Shown in pieces: positions 5,908 to 7,604 of a stretch of DNA of 7,604 bases (positions within the stretch are counted from its first letter, which is position 1; the number at the start of each line of letters is the position of its first letter). Both the position numbers and the translations under genes were made by a program. The stretch comes from Microcaldota archaeon. Its GTDB lineage: Archaea > Iainarchaeota > Iainarchaeia > JAADDC01. The stretch is taken from assembly GCA_027043825.1 (NCBI GenBank), contig JALUER010000096.1, forward strand, positions 1 through 7,604, in the 5' to 3' direction. The notes below the pieces were generated by a model. It was not told the origin of the DNA, searched no databases, and was given only the letters and a program-made list of their open reading frames with translations.

Positions 5908-6617
5908 TAAGAGTACTGTTCCAACGAGTAGACGGTAATCCCTTTTTCCCTTAGACGTTTTAACGCACCCCCGTAGTCGCTGAATGGCTCCAGTTCAAGG
6001 ATGTAGCGGGGCGAGATCCTGAGGAGCCTCGCCTGGAGTCTGACAAGCTCCTCCCTCCTGAAGAGGTTGAGCAGGATGGCTGGACGGGCAGGGACTCCGT
6101 GCTCGGCCAGTAGCTCCAGCGCCCGGATCTGGCGGTCGAAGAACTCCCCCTTCGCCCCCGTTATTTTCTCGAAGCTCTCCCTATCCACGCCCTTGAGGGA
6201 GACCCGCACAAACAGGTTGTCAAAGGAGGCAAGGGCTTCCACCTTTTCTTCGTCGAGAAGTATACCGTTCGTCTCCAGGACGAACTCCCCCTCTACTCTC
6301 TCAAGGACATCTATTAGGTGGTCAAAGCAGAGGGTGGGCTCACCTCCTGTCATCCTTGCTATTCCCCCGTGCTTCTGGAGAAAGTGATTCAGGATGGCTG
6401 CCACCTCAGAGGGGGAGTAGAACTTCCCGTACTTCTCGGGCTGTGTCACGTACTTCCAACTCCAGCAGTACACACACCGGAGGTTACAGCCTACCACGTC
6501 GGCAGTGGCCGAGCCTCCGTAGAACCTGGTCCACCTGAACCGGTAGTACTTTCTCTTCTTTCCTCTACACACGACTTCTTCTACACTTTTTGCCACTTTT
6601 AGAGGATCAAAGGGCAT
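5907..6617 (-). CDS. Radical SAM enzyme, activase-like, substrate unknown
   Basis: This 236-aa cytosolic protein has the radical SAM cluster motif C44-N-L-R-C48-V-Y-C51 (CxxxCxxC, ligating a [4Fe-4S]), preceded by the stretch RFYGGSATADVVG. TGGEP at 90-94 is the SAM amino-group binding motif. ETNG at 115-118, with the following alternating strands and helices, completes a compact partial TIM barrel. The length and simple layout are like pyruvate-formate-lyase-activating and related archaeal enzymes. I see no C-terminal SPASM or twitch cysteine cluster, so it probably carries a single Fe-S cluster. It reductively cleaves S-adenosylmethionine to a 5'-deoxyadenosyl radical; the target is not visible. 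ATG 6617 is supported by GGAGGT 5 nt upstream and lies 11 nt inside the end of the preceding 200-aa gene, so the two are translationally coupled. The preceding protein may be its partner or substrate. Oxygen-sensitive chemistry suggests an anaerobic or microaerobic host. Confidence 0.9.
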   Translation of the reverse strand: MPFDPLKVAKSVEEVVCRGKKRKYYRFRWTRFYGGSATADVVGCNLRCVYCWSWKYVTQPEKYGKFYSPSEVAAILNHFLQKHGGIARMTGGEPTLCFDHLIDVLERVEGEFVLETNGILLDEEKVEALASFDNLFVRVSLKGVDRESFEKITGAKGEFFDRQIRALELLAEHGVPARPAILLNLFRREELVRLQARLLRISPRYILELEPFSDYGGALKRLREKGITVYSLEQYS

Positions 6618-7209
6618 CCTCTACCTCCGCTGGAGGCCTCTGTAGCACCCGCATGGCCGCCTTCATCCTGCCCCTGTGGAAGGATCTGGCCACCCTGTCC
6701 CTTAGGTTGGAGGCATTTATGGTGGCGAGGGCCAGGCTGTGGAGTATGTAGGAGACCGCGGCCCCTATCCTCGTTCTGGGCAACTCCTTTATCTGGAAGG
6801 TTTTTGGATTCGCTCCGTACTTCCGGTAATAAGTAAGGGCGTGTTGAAGTAAGGTGTCGTTTTCTACCATGTGGAGGAACTCTCGGAGGACCGTGCCCTC
6901 ACTGGGGAAGTAGTAGACCTCTGTTCCGGCCGGAACTCCGCCTACTATCGCCACACCCATCTTTGGGATCCCCAGGATTTCCAGGTCAGGGGCGCCCTTC
7001 TCCCTAAACTCTAATACCTTTTCCACGATCTTGTCCACCAGTCTTTTCAGGGCCACGTGGTTGCTTCCTTCTACGTTCCTGACCTGGTGCACGGCCGCGT
7101 GGAGGGGGTTCCCCGGTTCTCTGTACCGCGAGAAGATAATAACAGGCTTCTTTATCCTTTCGAAGAACCTATGTACGTCCCTTTTGGTGAACACCTCGGT
7201 CCTTTGCAC
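6607..7209 (-). CDS. Uncharacterised cytosolic protein, first gene of the radical SAM/PLD operon
   Basis: This 200-aa protein is not recognised. It has no cysteine, no membrane segment and no signal peptide, so it should be cytosolic. Residues 1-30 are basic. Residues 31-52 contain several histidines and polar residues (H37, H41, N45, N50, H51) that could form a site. Residues 53-72 look like a charged amphipathic helix. A glycine/proline-rich stretch at 77-105 (LEILGIPKMGVAIVGG, then FPSEG) resembles strand-loop-strand folding but matches no motif I know. Residues 146-190 are helical and arginine-rich near the end, which could bind nucleic acid. The start GTG 7209 has no Shine-Dalgarno and lies 27 nt from a TATA-like box, fitting a leaderless mRNA. 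Its last 11 nt overlap the radical SAM gene, so the two proteins are probably made together and may act together. Confidence 0.85.
   Translation of the reverse strand: MQRTEVFTKRDVHRFFERIKKPVIIFSRYREPGNPLHAAVHQVRNVEGSNHVALKRLVDKIVEKVLEFREKGAPDLEILGIPKMGVAIVGGVPAGTEVYYFPSEGTVLREFLHMVENDTLLQHALTYYRKYGANPKTFQIKELPRTRIGAAVSYILHSLALATINASNLRDRVARSFHRGRMKAAMRVLQRPPAEVEDAL
6623..6628 (-). promoter_or_regulatory. Shine-Dalgarno GGAGGT for the radical SAM gene
   Basis: GGAGGT lies 5 nt before ATG 6617 within the end of the 200-aa gene. It fixes the start and supports translation from a shared mRNA. Confidence 0.75.
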
Positions 7210-7215
7210 GGTTAG

Positions 7216-7222
7216 ATTTAAT
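7216..7222 (+). promoter_or_regulatory. Putative TATA box for the small membrane protein gene
   Basis: ATTTAAT on the plus strand is centred 26 nt before ATG 7245, the standard spacing for a leaderless archaeal transcript. It sits downstream of the opposing promoter's TATA box in the direction of that leftward transcript. Confidence 0.45.
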
Positions 7223-7232
7223 CCTTTTGGGG

Positions 7233-7239
7233 CTTAAAA
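7233..7239 (-). promoter_or_regulatory. Putative TATA box for the 200-aa gene/radical SAM/PLD operon
   Basis: The minus strand TTTTAAG is centred about 27 nt before GTG 7209. An ATATAT block at 7241-7246 is about 34 nt away and less well placed. The box lies between the start codon of the divergent small gene and that gene's own TATA box. Confidence 0.45.
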
Positions 7240-7244
7240 CATAT

Positions 7245-7442
7245 ATGGCCATGAAGGAGGTCTACCCCTCTTGGGTGTCGGCCGCTTTTAGTGTTGTGCT
7301 CCTGATACTTGTGGGGTTCCTTGTCTGGATAAGCGGCGGTAACACCCTCGAGACCTACGTCACAGAGCTCATCCTCTTCTTCGTGGCCCTCTGGATGGTC
7401 TTGGCAGCGGCAGGTAAGTTCCCCCTCTATAGGCTCCGTTAG
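7245..7442 (+). CDS. Small two-transmembrane-segment protein
   Basis: This 65-residue protein is not recognised. Residues 11-31 and 42-58 are hydrophobic helices joined by a short polar loop (GGNTLETYVTE). The N-terminus MAMKEVYPSW and the C-terminal KFPLYRLR carry positive charges, so both ends are probably cytoplasmic. ATG 7245 is chosen because a TATA-like box lies 26 nt upstream. ATG 7251 is an alternative, and an in-frame TTG at 7227 falls between TATA and the expected transcript start, so it is unlikely. The stop at 7440-7442 is 3 nt before the tRNA promoter box. Coding status rests on the two coherent membrane segments and the promoter spacing, since short hydrophobic ORFs can arise by chance. 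Confidence 0.72.
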   Translation: MAMKEVYPSWVSAAFSVVLLILVGFLVWISGGNTLETYVTELILFFVALWMVLAAAGKFPLYRLR

Positions 7443-7445
7443 AGA

Positions 7446-7453
7446 TTTATAAC
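7446..7453 (+). promoter_or_regulatory. TATA box of the tRNA-Ser gene
   Basis: TTTATAAC is centred about 32 nt before the mature tRNA 5' end. With a TATA-to-TSS distance of about 26 nt this leaves a 5' leader of roughly 6 nt for RNase P. It starts 3 nt after the stop of the small membrane protein gene. Confidence 0.65.
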
Positions 7454-7481
7454 TCTTTCTTCCCTCTCCATAACTTCGGGT

Positions 7482-7564
7482 GCCGGGGTGGCCGAGTGGT
7501 TAAGGCGCCGGCCTGCTAAGCCGGTGGGGGAAACCCCGCGTGGGTTCGAATCCCACCCCCGGCG
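7482..7564 (+). tRNA. tRNA-Ser (anticodon GCU)
   Basis: This 83-nt class II tRNA reads AGC/AGU serine codons. The acceptor GCCGGGG pairs perfectly with CCCCGGC, followed by discriminator G, as expected for serine. The anticodon arm is CCGGC-CTGCTAA-GCCGG with GCT at 7515-7517. The long variable arm (GGGG-GAAA-CCCC core) is typical of serine tRNAs. The T arm is GTGGG-TTCGAAT-CCCAC. There is no intron and no encoded CCA, so CCA must be added afterwards, as is usual in archaea. The G/C-rich stems suit a thermophile. Confidence 0.97.
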
Positions 7565-7604
7565 CTCTCCCAATGGGGCTATTGCCCCTATAACCCCAGG
7601 GCGG
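7565..7604 (+). other. Downstream flank of tRNA-Ser with a short hairpin
   Basis: These 40 nt hold no gene. GGGGC-TATT-GCCCC at 7575-7588 can form a 5-bp hairpin, 10 nt after the tRNA. There is no T-run, so it is not a convincing archaeal terminator. A CTATAAC block at 7588-7594 could be a TATA box for something beyond the window. Confidence 0.3.

Noticed and set aside
5533..5910. Plus-strand open frame of 125 codons
   Set aside because: It is the complement of the PLD-like gene, whose HKD motif is clear on the other strand.
6067..6602. Plus-strand open frames over the radical SAM gene
   Set aside because: They are shadows of a gene with an intact CxxxCxxC and TGGEP; their products show no recognisable feature.
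7227..7244. TTG at 7227 as the start of the small membrane protein
   Set aside because: It would lie upstream of the expected transcript start given TATA at 7216-7222; ATG 7245 fits a leaderless start.
7575..7588. GGGGC-TATT-GCCCC hairpin as a tRNA terminator
   Set aside because: There is no following T-run, and archaeal termination depends mainly on T-rich tracts; the stem is only 5 bp.
1..7604. CCCTGGGG at the left edge and CCCCAGGG near the right edge as terminal inverted repeats of a mobile element
   Set aside because: The match is only 8 bp, the left edge cuts a gene, there is no transposase or integrase in the window, and nothing else supports an element.
1..7604. CRISPR array, insertion sequence or integrated element next to the tRNA
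   Set aside because: I see no regularly spaced repeats, no transposase or integrase motifs and no repeated tRNA 3' end within the window.

Overview
The window looks like a chromosomal segment of an archaeon, probably a thermophile with a compact genome. The evidence is a tRNA-Ser(GCU) with no encoded CCA and an A/T-rich box at the archaeal TATA distance, TATA-like boxes 23-27 nt before start codons that lack a Shine-Dalgarno (leaderless mRNAs), strong GGAGGT sites used inside operons, frequent AGG/ATA codons, and exported proteins rich in cysteine (suggesting disulfides). I cannot name the lineage from sequence alone. Genes overlap or abut almost everywhere, and no stretch above 50 nt is left unexplained.

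Layout. (1) From 4786 down to the left edge, a minus-strand run of four membrane-anchored, cysteine-containing proteins of no family I recognise: a 707-aa protein with 26 Cys, a 352-aa protein overlapping it by 14 nt, a 398-aa protein with 12 Cys, and the start of a fourth with a carboxypeptidase-regulatory-like (Ig-like) fold signature. The first two begin MRG followed directly by a hydrophobic segment, which resembles an archaeal type IV pilin-like (class III) signal. Together they look like an extracellular surface assembly. (2) Diverging from it at 4833 is a polytopic membrane protein that resembles UppP/BacA polyprenyl-diphosphate phosphatases but has lost most catalytic residues. (3) A second minus-strand operon (7209 down to 5449) encodes an unrecognised 200-aa Cys-free protein, a radical SAM enzyme and a single-HKD phospholipase D-like nuclease/lipase. 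These are linked by 11-nt and 1-nt overlaps, and the last gene overlaps the end of the UppP-like gene tail to tail by 29 nt. (4) At the right are a small two-TM protein (7245-7442) and the tRNA-Ser gene (7482-7564).

Both divergent junctions are very tight. At 4787-4832 a single near-palindromic A/T element could serve both directions. At 7210-7244 two TATA boxes appear to cross over each other, so the two transcripts may exclude one another. The first genes of transcripts appear leaderless, while internal genes 3 and 7 use GGAGGT.

The most novel material is the cysteine-rich surface gene set with its divergently transcribed degenerate UppP-like partner. The uncharacterised-protein/radical SAM/PLD operon comes second. 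Their functions are not assigned here beyond what the motifs allow.
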